Assembly: GCF_030657335.1 (NCBI RefSeq)
Contig: NZ_CP131039.1
Location: 2,744,501-2,808,500, forward strand
Origin: Croceibacterium aestuarii
GTDB lineage: Bacteria; Pseudomonadota; Alphaproteobacteria; Sphingomonadales; Sphingomonadaceae
Direction: 5' to 3'
Length of the DNA stretch: 64,000 nt
Both the position numbers and the translations under genes were made by a program. Numbering within the stretch: the stretch's first letter is position 1; every line of letters starts with the position of its first letter. Positions 52,194-60,073 of the stretch are shown piece after piece. The notes under the pieces are model-generated. The model saw nothing but the letters and a program-made list of their open reading frames with translations. It searched no databases and was not told the origin of the DNA.

Positions 52194-53336
52194 ATGTCCC
52201 GCACCGTCCGCGTCAACGTCCGCCACGCGATCGACAACAGCGCCATCCGCCGCGAACGCCGCGATGGCCGCGACTACATCGTCGTGCCCAGCGCCACCAT
52301 GCCAGACGGCATAGTCATGAACCGGGTGCGCTATCCGGCCGACGAAATCGCCAAGTCGTTTGGCAGTCTCGAGAACACGCCTGCCCCGCTCGGGCACCCG
52401 ACCATCGAAGGCGCGTTCGTCTCGGCAAAGGACCCGGAAGGACTGGCCCGGGGGTGGATCGGCGCATGGAACCGCAACGCACGGCGCGAGAATGGCCGCG
52501 TCTGGCTCGACAAGGTGATCGACGTTGCCACCGCCAACCAGCTCGACGGGGGCAAGACCGTGCTGGCGGCAATCGAAAAGGGCGATCCGGTTCATTCCTC
52601 GACCGGCCTCTACTGCCTACTGACCGCGGTGCAGGGCGACGACGAAGCGGATTGGGAGGCGTCGGACATCGTTTTTGACCATGATGCGATCTTGGTGGGC
52701 GAGGACGGAGCGGCGACGCCGGAGCAGGGCGTAGGCCTGATGGTCAACGCCGCAGCCGCCCCGGATGGCGAGAAAATCGACGTCATCAACTGCACGATGG
52801 AAGAGGATATCGACCGCGAAATCGGTTGGTCGTTGGACAGTATGTTTCGCGCCGTTGAAAGAAAAGAACGTCTAGGCTTGCTTGAACAGGCCAAAAATTA
52901 TATCACTAGGTTGATCCAGGGCGACCCGACGCCCGAAACCACCGAGGGTTCGGCCCTCAACGCGAACGAGGAAGCCATGGACAAAGCGCAGTTCGATAAG
53001 CTTTCGGGGGAGGTGGCGGCGCTGTCCGATACCGTCGCCGGGCTCGACGAAAAGATCACCACCGCAGTCGGAAACGCGCTCAAGCCCGTGACCGACGCTA
53101 TCGAAGCTCAGGCCAAGGCCGCTGCCGACAAGGCCGAGGCCGACCGCCTCGAACTGGTCAACCAGGTCGTCGAGGCCGGGCTGCTGGCCGAGGATGTCGC
53201 CAAGGACGCCGCCGCTCCGGTGCTCAACGCGCTGCTCGAAAAGAGCAAGGGTGCGGCCCCCGCATTCCGTGTGAACAATGCGTTCACTCCCAAGGGCGAC
53301 AAGCCCGGCTTCACCGCTCCGAAGGGGGATGACTGA
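52194..53336 (+). CDS. DUF2213 prohead protease with scaffold-like C terminus
   Basis: 380 residues. DUF2213 protease-like part (about 1-200): RRDGRDYIVVPSATMPDGIVMNRVRYPADEIAKSFGSLENTPAPLGHP and DPVHSSTGLYCLLTAVQ with the likely catalytic Ser. C-terminal 120 residues are helical and Ala/Lys-rich, like a scaffold (DKAQFDKLSGEVAALSDTVAGLDEKITTAVG). A nested start at 52977 probably makes the scaffold alone. Confidence 0.88.
   Translation: MSRTVRVNVRHAIDNSAIRRERRDGRDYIVVPSATMPDGIVMNRVRYPADEIAKSFGSLENTPAPLGHPTIEGAFVSAKDPEGLARGWIGAWNRNARRENGRVWLDKVIDVATANQLDGGKTVLAAIEKGDPVHSSTGLYCLLTAVQGDDEADWEASDIVFDHDAILVGEDGAATPEQGVGLMVNAAAAPDGEKIDVINCTMEEDIDREIGWSLDSMFRAVERKERLGLLEQAKNYITRLIQGDPTPETTEGSALNANEEAMDKAQFDKLSGEVAALSDTVAGLDEKITTAVGNALKPVTDAIEAQAKAAADKAEADRLELVNQVVEAGLLAEDVAKDAAAPVLNALLEKSKGAAPAFRVNNAFTPKGDKPGFTAPKGDD
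52977..53336 (+). CDS. Probable nested scaffolding protein
   Basis: 119 residues in the same frame as the protease, from ATG 52977 with GAGGAAG 6 bases upstream. It would be the helical scaffold domain made alone, as in lambda C/Nu3-type nested pairs. The internal start is strong, but use is inferred. Confidence 0.55.
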   Translation: MDKAQFDKLSGEVAALSDTVAGLDEKITTAVGNALKPVTDAIEAQAKAAADKAEADRLELVNQVVEAGLLAEDVAKDAAAPVLNALLEKSKGAAPAFRVNNAFTPKGDKPGFTAPKGDD

Positions 53337-53338
53337 TC

Positions 53339-53797
53339 ATGGCGCGCTTCAACAAAATCTTCCTCGGCCCGACCGAAAAGAACAAGCCGCAGGTCCGCGA
53401 GGCCATCGCAGCTGCCGCGCTCAAGCCTGGCCGGCTCGTCGTCATGTCGTCGGGCGAGTTTGCGCTCGCCGGCGCATCAACGGTGGGACAGGTCTTGCTT
53501 GTGCAGGACAATTATCTCGCCATGAAGGACGTCGATACCGACTGGGCGGCCGATGACCGCGCGGTCGCGATCGAGATGCAGTCTGACGAGCTCTATGCCG
53601 CGCGCATCGCCAACGGCGTCAACATCGCCGCGATCGGGACGGCCCTGACGCCCGCTGCGAACGGAACGCTTGGCATTGCCAGCACATCCGACCTCGTCGT
53701 CGCCTATTCGGCCGAGGTCTACAACAACAACTCGGGCAGCGAGCAGCTGCTGATGATCCGGCCGGCAGGTAGCCAGTCGTATCTCTCGGCCGCGTAA
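53339..53797 (+). CDS. Head decoration-like protein
   Basis: 152 residues. Compact beta-rich protein with LGPTEKNKPQVREAIAAAALKPGRLVVMSSGEFALAGASTVGQVLLVQDNYLAMKDVDTDW and NGVNIAAIGTALT. Position (between protease and capsid) and content fit a capsid decoration protein. Confidence 0.75.
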   Translation: MARFNKIFLGPTEKNKPQVREAIAAAALKPGRLVVMSSGEFALAGASTVGQVLLVQDNYLAMKDVDTDWAADDRAVAIEMQSDELYAARIANGVNIAAIGTALTPAANGTLGIASTSDLVVAYSAEVYNNNSGSEQLLMIRPAGSQSYLSAA

Positions 53798-53812
53798 AGG
53801 GGGTCTCTGAAA

Positions 53813-54856
53813 ATGCGTTACTTTGACCAGCAGCTCATTGCTAACAACCCCCGCCAGCATGGCGCATGGTGGGGTGAACTTAGCCTCGTGCGCGAGCATT
53901 TTCACCAGACCGAGGATGGCCTCGCAGCGATCGGCAACGCCGCCGCAGTCCTTCCGCGCGATGCGTGGCTCGATCTCGACAGCATCACCCGCCGCGTCAT
54001 GCGCTCGGACGAAGGCCAGGTCTGGATGGCCGACCTCATGCCGCTCGCGAAGCCGGTCAACATCGGCAAGCTCGTGCACCTGAACCGCGTGTCTGGTGAT
54101 GCAGGTCGCGTCGTTCGCAGTATGTCGGGCCAGGTGCCGGTCACGCTCGACAAGGTAACTTATGCCTTCCGCGGCACGCCGGTCCCGATATTCGCATCGG
54201 GCTATGGCCGCGAATGGCGCGAGTGGAACACTCTGCAGAACGAAAACTTCGATGCCCTGGCGGACGACCAGGAAGCGATCACCGCAAAGCTGCGCCGCGA
54301 CAATGCGCTCTACGTGCTCGACGGTGACGCCAGCATCGTGGTTGAAGGTTATACCGCCTATGGTATCCGCACGTCGCAATATTCGAAATCGATCGATCTC
54401 GGTTCTGGTGGCGCCAATATCGACCTCGCCGCATCGGCGACGACCTCGGATGCGATCGAGGCGTTCATCAACGGCGCGTTCGGGACGATGCTGGACGACA
54501 ATTTTGTCACCATGCCGGTCAACCTCTACATCTCGCCGGAGATTGCGCGGAACTGGGATCGCCCCTATTCGCTCGCCGGTGGGTTCAAGGGTGGCTCACT
54601 CCGCGACCAGATCCTCGGCAATCGGCGTATCGCCAAGATCGAGGTCAGCTTCGAGCTTTCGGACAACGAGTTCTTCGGCTTCGTGCCGAGTGCCGAATAT
54701 ATCCGCCCGCTCGTTGCGATGGCTACCTCGACGGTCGCCATGCCTCGCCAGCATCCGCGCGCGAACTATCAGTTCGAGGTCTGGAACGCGATGGGCATTG
54801 AAATCCGCGCCGACGTCAATGGCCGGTCGGGCGTGTTCTACTCGGTCGAGCTTTAA
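53813..54856 (+). CDS. Major capsid protein
   Basis: 347 residues. HK97-fold coat-like organisation: an N-terminal part (RYFDQQLIANNPRQHGAWWGELSLVREHFHQTEDG), a core with RGTPVPIFASGYGREWREWNTLQ and a C-terminal SAEYIRPLVAMATSTVAMPRQHPRANYQFEVWNAMGIEIRADV. The family is a capsid type found with DUF1073 portals. It should be the most abundant head protein. Confidence 0.85.
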   Translation: MRYFDQQLIANNPRQHGAWWGELSLVREHFHQTEDGLAAIGNAAAVLPRDAWLDLDSITRRVMRSDEGQVWMADLMPLAKPVNIGKLVHLNRVSGDAGRVVRSMSGQVPVTLDKVTYAFRGTPVPIFASGYGREWREWNTLQNENFDALADDQEAITAKLRRDNALYVLDGDASIVVEGYTAYGIRTSQYSKSIDLGSGGANIDLAASATTSDAIEAFINGAFGTMLDDNFVTMPVNLYISPEIARNWDRPYSLAGGFKGGSLRDQILGNRRIAKIEVSFELSDNEFFGFVPSAEYIRPLVAMATSTVAMPRQHPRANYQFEVWNAMGIEIRADVNGRSGVFYSVEL

Positions 54857-54880
54857 TCGACAGCATAAGGAGCGACTTTG

Positions 54881-55165
54881 ATGCGAATCCGCCTCACCGC
54901 TGAACCGACCGGCATCTATGGTGCCAAAGGTCAATTTCCGACCGGGACCGAGCTAGACGTAAAGGACGTTCCGGCGGGCTGGGCTGGCCGCTATATCGTT
55001 GTCGGCGAGGATCCGAAGGAAGGCTCGGTTGCCCTCACCGGCAAGAACAAGGCGCAGCTGCTCGAGATCGCCAAAGCCGAAGGTGTCGAGGTCGAGGACG
55101 ACGCGACCAACAACGACATCAAGTCGGCGATCGAGTTGGCGCGCGAGGAAGCCGCCAAGGCCTGA
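54881..55165 (+). CDS. Head protein with HeH/LEM-like domain
   Basis: 94 residues from ATG 54881. N-terminal beta part (RIRLTAEPTGIYGAKGQFPTGTELDVKDVPAG) and a C-terminal helix-extended-helix motif (LTGKNKAQLLEIAKAEGVEVEDDATNNDIKSAIELARE). The same motif recurs at 57577-57855. DNA- or protein-binding head role suspected. Confidence 0.7.
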   Translation: MRIRLTAEPTGIYGAKGQFPTGTELDVKDVPAGWAGRYIVVGEDPKEGSVALTGKNKAQLLEIAKAEGVEVEDDATNNDIKSAIELAREEAAKA

Positions 55166-55185
55166 ATACCCTCTCTCCCCAACTC

Positions 55186-55219
55186 GGGCCGCTGCTCTAA
55201 CCGGGGCGGCGGCCCTTTT
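55186..55219 (+). terminator. Intrinsic terminator in the head operon
   Basis: GGGCCGC (55186-55192) pairs with GCGGCCC (55209-55215), followed by TTTT (55216-55219). The 16-base loop contains CUCUAAC. It sits between two head genes, so partial termination would give less downstream message. Confidence 0.7.
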
Positions 55220-55232
55220 CGTAAGGACCGAC

Positions 55233-55727
55233 ATGGCGAGCTACGGCACAGACGAAGGGTTCACCACCTGGCTCGCAGAGCAGGGCTACACGCTGCCCGA
55301 CGGTGCGCCCACCTCCGCCGTGCTCCGCGCGCGAGGGACGGCCTATGTCGATGGCTACGAGGCGTACTGGACCGGCACTCGCACGGACGGCGTAGCGCAG
55401 GAGCTGGCATGGCCCCGCACCGCGGCGACGATGAACTGCACCGTTGCGATTGCCGACGACGTCATTCCGCCCGCCGTGGTGACTGCGACCTATCGCGCCG
55501 CGTGGCTCGAGGCGCAGACGCCGGGGGTCTTGATCGGATCTGCGGGCAATGCCGGATCGCGCGTGAGGCGGCAAAAGGTCGAGAGCATCGAGCGCGAATT
55601 CTTCGACGATGGCAAGGCCGAGGTAGGCAGCGGCCCGTCGTTCATCGACAGCCAGATCGACGGCCTGCTGAGCGCGTTCATCTGCGATGGGAAAGATGGA
55701 CCGTTCCTGTGGACACTGGGCAACTAA
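55233..55727 (+). CDS. Head-tail connector, DnaT-like family
   Basis: 164 residues. ASYGTDEGFTTWLAEQGYTLPDGAPTSAVLRARGTAYVDGYEAYWTGTRTDGVAQELAWPRT matches the DnaT_2-like connector proteins; QLAWPR and VPPAVVTATYRAAW-like elements follow. It sits in the connector position after the capsid. AAGGACC before ATG supports the start. Confidence 0.78.
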   Translation: MASYGTDEGFTTWLAEQGYTLPDGAPTSAVLRARGTAYVDGYEAYWTGTRTDGVAQELAWPRTAATMNCTVAIADDVIPPAVVTATYRAAWLEAQTPGVLIGSAGNAGSRVRRQKVESIEREFFDDGKAEVGSGPSFIDSQIDGLLSAFICDGKDGPFLWTLGN

Positions 55728-55738
55728 GGAGACCCGAC

Positions 55739-55999
55739 ATGCGTAAGACTGAAGCCGACAAGGCCGCACTCGACCACCTGAAGCCGGTGGAGCCCGATTT
55801 TGCTTCGCAGAATGGCGAAAAGATGGACGAGGCCGAGCGTCACAAGTGGTTTGCCGAGGTGGGTGAAGAGATGCGTCAGCGAGGCGCTTCCCACGTCCGC
55901 TATAGCTTCGACCCCGATCTCTCCATCGCCCTCGTTGAAGGCTGGAGGGTTGTTCCGGCAAACGAGCCGCCACCGCGCTACTTCCTCAAGGCGGATTGA
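55739..55999 (+). CDS. Small hypothetical head protein
   Basis: 86 residues from ATG 55739 (AAGGAGAC just before). Helical N-terminal part (KTEADKAALDHLKPVEPDFASQNGEKMDEAERHKWFAEVG) and beta-rich C-terminus (GASHVRYSFDPDLSIALVEGWRVVP). No family named. Confidence 0.6.
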   Translation: MRKTEADKAALDHLKPVEPDFASQNGEKMDEAERHKWFAEVGEEMRQRGASHVRYSFDPDLSIALVEGWRVVPANEPPPRYFLKAD

Positions 56000-56394
56000 T
56001 GGCCGATTTCTACACCGAGATGGCGGGCGTAGCGCAAGAACTGCTCGCTCCGACCAGCGAGGGCGGTCTGGGGCAAGGCGCGATAGAGCTTGTGCGCTAC
56101 GTTGAAGGTCCGCCGCCCGCGAATTCATGGGACCCGCCGTCGCCGCCTAGTCGACAAGTAACCCCGCTCGACGGCGCCGCGTCCGGTGTGGCGAAGGAGC
56201 TCATCGGCCTACCCGTCGAAACCGGGGGCCAGATCGTCGCCACGGACCCTCAGGTGATCGTCGCGCCGTGGGGCGGCTCCTATGACCCGGGCGACGTTCT
56301 CGAGATAGACGGCGCGCCCGTCACGGTTCTCAGGGTGCAGAACATCCCTGCGGCCGGAACGGTGTGTGCGGTTCGCTTCGTGGTGAGGCGATGA
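55999..56394 (+). CDS. Head completion / connector-type protein
   Basis: 131 residues from ATG 55999. Mixed beta-rich: GGLGQGAIELVRYVEGPPPANSWDPPSPPSRQ, then VAKELIGLPVETGGQIVATDPQVIVAPWGGSYDPGDVLEIDGAPVTVLRVQNIPAAGT. The domain resembles phage connector/stopper-like proteins. ATGA overlap to the next gene. Confidence 0.65.
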   Translation: MADFYTEMAGVAQELLAPTSEGGLGQGAIELVRYVEGPPPANSWDPPSPPSRQVTPLDGAASGVAKELIGLPVETGGQIVATDPQVIVAPWGGSYDPGDVLEIDGAPVTVLRVQNIPAAGTVCAVRFVVRR

Positions 56395-57566
56395 ACGACG
56401 AACTCGCCGCCCTCATTGCCAGCCTCGAGCCCGCCTTGGCGTTCGCGTTCCTGCGCGCCATCGGCCTCATTCGGGACGGTATCAACGTGCGGGCTCTGGA
56501 ACAGGCATTGGCGGCGCGGGATATCGACGCGGCGATTCAAGCCCTCGATGTCGATCCGGCGGCGTTCAACCGCTACGTCATGGAAAAGCAGTCCGGCTTT
56601 GTGCAGGCCGGCGAACTGGCATCGGCCGCACTGACTAAGGACCGGGCCAAGAGCCTGCCCAAGCGCGACACGTCCGACCCGGTGCTGCGCTCGCCGCCGC
56701 TGCAGCCGCCCGACACACCGCTGCCGCCCGTATTGACCGCCCCTGGCGGCGGGGAAATCGAGTTCAGGTTCGACATGACCAACCCCGCTGCGGAGGCTCG
56801 AATCCGCACCGAGGCAGCGGCGCGCGTCGAGGGCTATGTCGAGGAGCAGGTCGCCACGGCTCGCCGCGTCATCGCCGACGGATTCGCCCGCGGTGACGGC
56901 CCGCAGAACATCGCCACCGATATCGCAGGCCGCATCAATCCGATCAGCAAGCGGCGCGAGGGCGGCATCGTCGGGCTGTCCGATCCGCAAGTCGGCTATG
57001 TCCAGAGCATGCGCGAGCGGCTGCTGAGCGGCGATCCCGACGAGATGATCAAGGTGCTCGGCCGTTTCGACAAGGATGGCAAGTGGGTCGAGGGCACCGG
57101 CATGACGCTGCGCGACAGGCGCTTCGACCGATCGATCAAGAAGGCGATCCGGGATCTGGCTGCGGGCAAGCCGAACCCGCTGACCCGGTCGCGCATCGAC
57201 GAGATGACCGCGAAATATTCCGACCGGCTTCTAGCCCGGCGCGCCGAGGATATCGCCCGCACCGAGACGGCGCAGGGCGTCGAGATGGCCCGCGCCGAGG
57301 CGGCGCGCCAGGCGCTCGCGAAAGCCGGGCTGCCGAGCGATGCGCTGGTCAAGACCTGGTATCATGCGGGCGGAGTTGACCACGCACGCGAACAGCATCT
57401 CGCCATGCACGAGAAAACCGTTACCGGCACGGACACGCATTTTATCCTGCCCGACGGAACGCTGATGCTTCACCCGCACGACCCGGCAGGCGGGGCGAAG
57501 CACAACGCCAACTGCCGGTGCAGAGGCGACAACGAGATCGATTGGGCCTTCGGGCTGTTTGGATAG
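56391..57566 (+). CDS. Minor head protein, phage Mu F-like (head morphogenesis)
   Basis: 391 residues from ATG 56391 (ATGA overlap). The C-terminal half has TARRVIADGFARGDGPQNIATDIAGRINP, ARRAEDIARTETAQGVEMARAEAARQALAKAG and KTWYHAGGVDHAREQHLAMHEKTV ... GAKHNANCRCRGDNEID, the Mu F/SPP1 gp7 signature. It assembles at the portal vertex. Unusually late in the module for this type. Confidence 0.9.
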   Translation: MNDELAALIASLEPALAFAFLRAIGLIRDGINVRALEQALAARDIDAAIQALDVDPAAFNRYVMEKQSGFVQAGELASAALTKDRAKSLPKRDTSDPVLRSPPLQPPDTPLPPVLTAPGGGEIEFRFDMTNPAAEARIRTEAAARVEGYVEEQVATARRVIADGFARGDGPQNIATDIAGRINPISKRREGGIVGLSDPQVGYVQSMRERLLSGDPDEMIKVLGRFDKDGKWVEGTGMTLRDRRFDRSIKKAIRDLAAGKPNPLTRSRIDEMTAKYSDRLLARRAEDIARTETAQGVEMARAEAARQALAKAGLPSDALVKTWYHAGGVDHAREQHLAMHEKTVTGTDTHFILPDGTLMLHPHDPAGGAKHNANCRCRGDNEIDWAFGLFG

Positions 57567-57576
57567 GAGAACGACT

Positions 57577-57855
57577 ATGGCTTGCCAGAACTGCGAAAAA
57601 ATCCGCACCGCGATCCTTCACGGCAAGATGGCCCAGGCGGCCGGGCTGACCGTCGAAGCGCTGCGCGAGAAATTCGGGCTATCGCCTGCCGGCGAACCGC
57701 TGGTCGATCCCGAGACGCTGCCGAGCCTGTCGGGCAAGACCAAGGCCGAGCTGCTCGCCATAGCGGCAGCGGAAGGGGCTGAGGCCGACAGCGACGACAC
57801 AAATGCCGAGATCATCGCCGCGATCGAGGCCCGGCGCGAGATGGTCACTGCGTAA
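57577..57855 (+). CDS. Head protein with CxxC and HeH/LEM-like domain
   Basis: 92 residues from ATG 57577. ACQNCEKIRTAILHGKMAQAAGLTVEALREKFG precedes an HeH motif (LSGKTKAELLAIAAAEGAEADSDDTNAEIIAAIEARRE), the second copy of the domain seen at 54881-55165. TAATG overlap to the next gene. Confidence 0.65.
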   Translation: MACQNCEKIRTAILHGKMAQAAGLTVEALREKFGLSPAGEPLVDPETLPSLSGKTKAELLAIAAAEGAEADSDDTNAEIIAAIEARREMVTA

Positions 57856-58298
57856 TGGCGGCAGGGTGGTCAGGAACGGACCCGTCCAAATGGGCGGAAC
57901 AGAAGGATGCTCTCCTGACCGCCTTGCTGCGCAACAGCGTCCAGTCGCTCGCCAAGGAGGCGGGAAGCACGATTCCGAACGGCGGGCGCGTGCCGGTGCG
58001 GACAGGCAACCTCGCGCGCTCCGTCGTCGCCTCACTCACCCCGCCGGTGGTCGATGCCAAGGGCGTGACGCATACCGCCGGGCAGGACGTGTCGCTCGTG
58101 CTTGCCGAGCTCAACCCCGGCGATGACGTGTGGATCGGTTGGACGGCTCGTTATGCGCGCAGACAGAATTATGGGTTCGTCGGTGCGGATTCGCTCGGGC
58201 GGACCTACAATCAATCGGGATACGGCTTTGCCGAGGCGACGGCGGAGAAGTGGGGCCAGATCGTGCGGGCGGAAGCGACGAAGCTGAAGGACAGGTAA
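57855..58298 (+). CDS. HK97 gp10-like neck/tail protein
   Basis: 147 residues. GGRVPVRTGNLARSVVASLTPPVVDAKGVTH, DVWIGWTARYARRQNYGFVGADSLGRTYNQSGYGF and helical C-terminal match the HK97-gp10 family that completes the tail interface. Confidence 0.85.
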   Translation: MAAGWSGTDPSKWAEQKDALLTALLRNSVQSLAKEAGSTIPNGGRVPVRTGNLARSVVASLTPPVVDAKGVTHTAGQDVSLVLAELNPGDDVWIGWTARYARRQNYGFVGADSLGRTYNQSGYGFAEATAEKWGQIVRAEATKLKDR

Positions 58299-58742
58299 AT
58301 GCCATCCATCGAAACCAGCGACTGGCTTGCGCTAAAGTCCCGCATCGACACGCTCGTAACCGACCCGGCGATGCCGCGCTTCGATCCGGGTGAAACCGTC
58401 ACGCCGCCCAGCGATGCAACCGGCCCTGCGCCGTTCGTCCTGCTCTCGGACGTGACCAACGATCCGCAGCGCGTCGGCATCTCGAGCCGGGGCTTGTCCG
58501 GCGTCGATCATATCCGCAGCGGCACGTTGATGCTCACGGTGCAATGGCCCATCGCACGCGCCGTCTCGCATACTCAGCTCAAGGAAATCGCAGGCCAGAT
58601 CGCGGCGCACTTTCCGGCCGATACCTGCATGTCATTCGGGGCTTCGCGGCTGCGGGTGTCGGAGAACGCGAGCACGCTGCCGGCCTATGTCGACGGAGCG
58701 TATCGGGTCGCGGTTGTGCGCGTTCCTTGGTTGAGCATTTGA
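58299..58742 (+). CDS. Tail terminator/completion-like protein
   Basis: 147 residues, 1 nt after the previous stop. WLALKSRIDTLVTDPAMPRFDPGETVTPPSD and GTLMLTVQWPIARAVSHTQLKEIAGQIAAHFP have the layout of tail completion proteins. Closely coupled to HK97 gp10. Confidence 0.75.
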   Translation: MPSIETSDWLALKSRIDTLVTDPAMPRFDPGETVTPPSDATGPAPFVLLSDVTNDPQRVGISSRGLSGVDHIRSGTLMLTVQWPIARAVSHTQLKEIAGQIAAHFPADTCMSFGASRLRVSENASTLPAYVDGAYRVAVVRVPWLSI

Positions 58743-58779
58743 GCTCAACGACCGAATAATTCTCACTTGCGCATGAATG

Positions 58780-58808
58780 TTGCGCGAAACGGCAATCGCC
58801 TGTAATGT
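58780..58808 (+). promoter_or_regulatory. Possible tail-module promoter
   Basis: In the 117-bp gap before the tail tube, TTGCGC (58780-58785), a 17-base spacer and TAATGT (58803-58808) resemble a weak sigma70 promoter. A 7-bp hairpin (58730-58736 with 58743-58749) precedes it. Activity is uncertain. Confidence 0.3.
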
Positions 58809-58859
58809 TCCGGCTGTCTCAACGGAACGCCCGGCTATGGGCAACAGGAGAGCCGGATC

Positions 58860-59585
58860 ATGGCATTGCAGGCTGTAGCAGGGTCGAAGTTCTACATCGG
58901 AACTCGTGTCGCCCCCAAAGATACCGTCGCGCTGGCGGATTTCACCGCGCAGGAAGCGGAGTGGACCGAGGTCAAGGGTTGGACGCAGTCCGGCTCGCTC
59001 GGCGATACGCAGGAAATCATCAGTCAGAACTTCATCGACGCGAACCGCACCCGGCAGATCAAGGGCACGCGCGTCGGAGGCTCGATGGAAAACACCTTCG
59101 CGCCGCTGCCAAACGACCCGGGCCAGCTCAAGTTCAAGAACGCGATCGACAGCTGCTCGCCCTACGCCTTCAAGGTAGAATGGGGCGCGGGCTGCGCATC
59201 GGAAGGCGAAGTCACGATCAGCACCGCGACGCCCGGCGTCGTCACCTGGCCCGACGGTCACGGCCTCGAAGCCGATTCGCCAGTCATCTTCACGCCCGAC
59301 AGCGGCACCCTGCCCACTGGGCTCACCGCCGACACGGTCTACTACGTCGTCGGATCCGGCCTCACGCCTACCACGTTCAGCGTGGCAGCAACTCCCGGCG
59401 GCGCGGCTATCGCCACGACCGCAGACGGTACGGCCACCACCATCACCGCCACGGCGCAGCCTGCCGGCCAGACCGATCTATTCTTCGGCCTCGCCATGCC
59501 GGGCGCGAAGCAGGGCGGCGATTCCAACACCCCGATCCTGCGCACCTGGGCCGTAGCCGTGGACAGCAATATCGTTGAAGTCTGA
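58860..59585 (+). CDS. Major tail tube protein with an inserted beta domain
   Basis: 241 residues. N-terminal tube core (MALQAVAGSKFYIGTRVAPKDTVALADFTAQ, GSLGDTQEIISQNFIDANRTRQIKGTRVGGSMENTFAPLP) with a separate beta-rich segment (about 121-205: SEGEVTISTATPGVVTWPDGHGLEADSPVIF ... ATTADGTATTITATAQPAG) between core strands, and the end FFGLAMPGAKQGGDSNTPILRTW. ATG has AGGAG about 8 bases upstream. Confidence 0.85.
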   Translation: MALQAVAGSKFYIGTRVAPKDTVALADFTAQEAEWTEVKGWTQSGSLGDTQEIISQNFIDANRTRQIKGTRVGGSMENTFAPLPNDPGQLKFKNAIDSCSPYAFKVEWGAGCASEGEVTISTATPGVVTWPDGHGLEADSPVIFTPDSGTLPTGLTADTVYYVVGSGLTPTTFSVAATPGGAAIATTADGTATTITATAQPAGQTDLFFGLAMPGAKQGGDSNTPILRTWAVAVDSNIVEV

Positions 59586-59590
59586 CCAAG

Positions 59591-59628
59591 CTAAGGGCGG
59601 CGGCTGTCGGGTCGGTTGCCGTCCTTAG
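59591..59628 (+). other. 11-bp RNA hairpin between tail tube and tail chaperone genes
   Basis: CTAAGGGCGGC (59591-59601) pairs with GCCGTCCTTAG (59618-59628) in a stem of 11 bp with one G-U, 16-base loop, no T tail. It is not a standard terminator. It could stabilise the tube message or set the ratio of the two products. Confidence 0.6.
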
Positions 59629-59659
59629 ACCCGAACAGGCCCGATGAAAGTGTGAAGCC

Positions 59660-60073
59660 ATGGATATCGGCAACCTCAGCAAGAAGGTCGATCTCGCGGA
59701 AGGCGACTGGATCGACGAAATCCCCGAACTCGACGGCATCCGCCTCAAGGTCCGGAGCACGAACTACAAGCCCTTCCGGGTCGCAACCGCCGGGCTCGCG
59801 CGCCGCAGCGGCAAGAAGCTCAACACCGACGAGGGCATCTCGGACTTCACCGTCGCCACGGGCAAGCCGCTCGCCGATCATATCCTGCTCGATTGGGACG
59901 GCGTCACCGACAACGGCAAGCCGCTCAAGTACGATGCGAAGAAGGCCCTCGCGATCCTCACCGCCGAGGACGACTTCGGCATCGGCGCGAAGTTCCGTCG
60001 CGGCGTCGAGTGGGCCGGGGACCAGGTTGCCGAGCGTATCGCGGAGCAGGCGAACGCCGCGGCGGGAAACTGA
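59660..60073 (+). CDS. Tail assembly chaperone, gpG-like (shorter product)
   Basis: 137 residues. LSKKVDLAEGDWIDEIPELDGIRLKVRSTNYKPFRVATAGLARRSGKK and FTVATGKPLADHILLDWDGVTDNGKPLKYD are typical of gpG-type chaperones, with FGIGAKFRRGVEWAGDQVAERIA. The final codons read GCG GGA AAC TGA: the slippery site lies just before the stop. Confidence 0.88.
   Translation: MDIGNLSKKVDLAEGDWIDEIPELDGIRLKVRSTNYKPFRVATAGLARRSGKKLNTDEGISDFTVATGKPLADHILLDWDGVTDNGKPLKYDAKKALAILTAEDDFGIGAKFRRGVEWAGDQVAERIAEQANAAAGN
60064..60070 (+). other. Programmed -1 ribosomal frameshift site GGGAAAC
   Basis: G-GGA-AAC is a canonical X-XXY-YYZ heptamer in the zero frame, one codon before the TGA at 60071. Slippage by -1 continues as K-L-T-D-A-L-R-W into the overlapping frame. 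This is the tail-chaperone G-GT arrangement of long-tailed phages. Confidence 0.9.

Noticed and set aside
50582-52246. Minus-strand open frame of 554 codons in the phage head module
   Set aside because: Antisense to the portal gene; low-complexity shadow.
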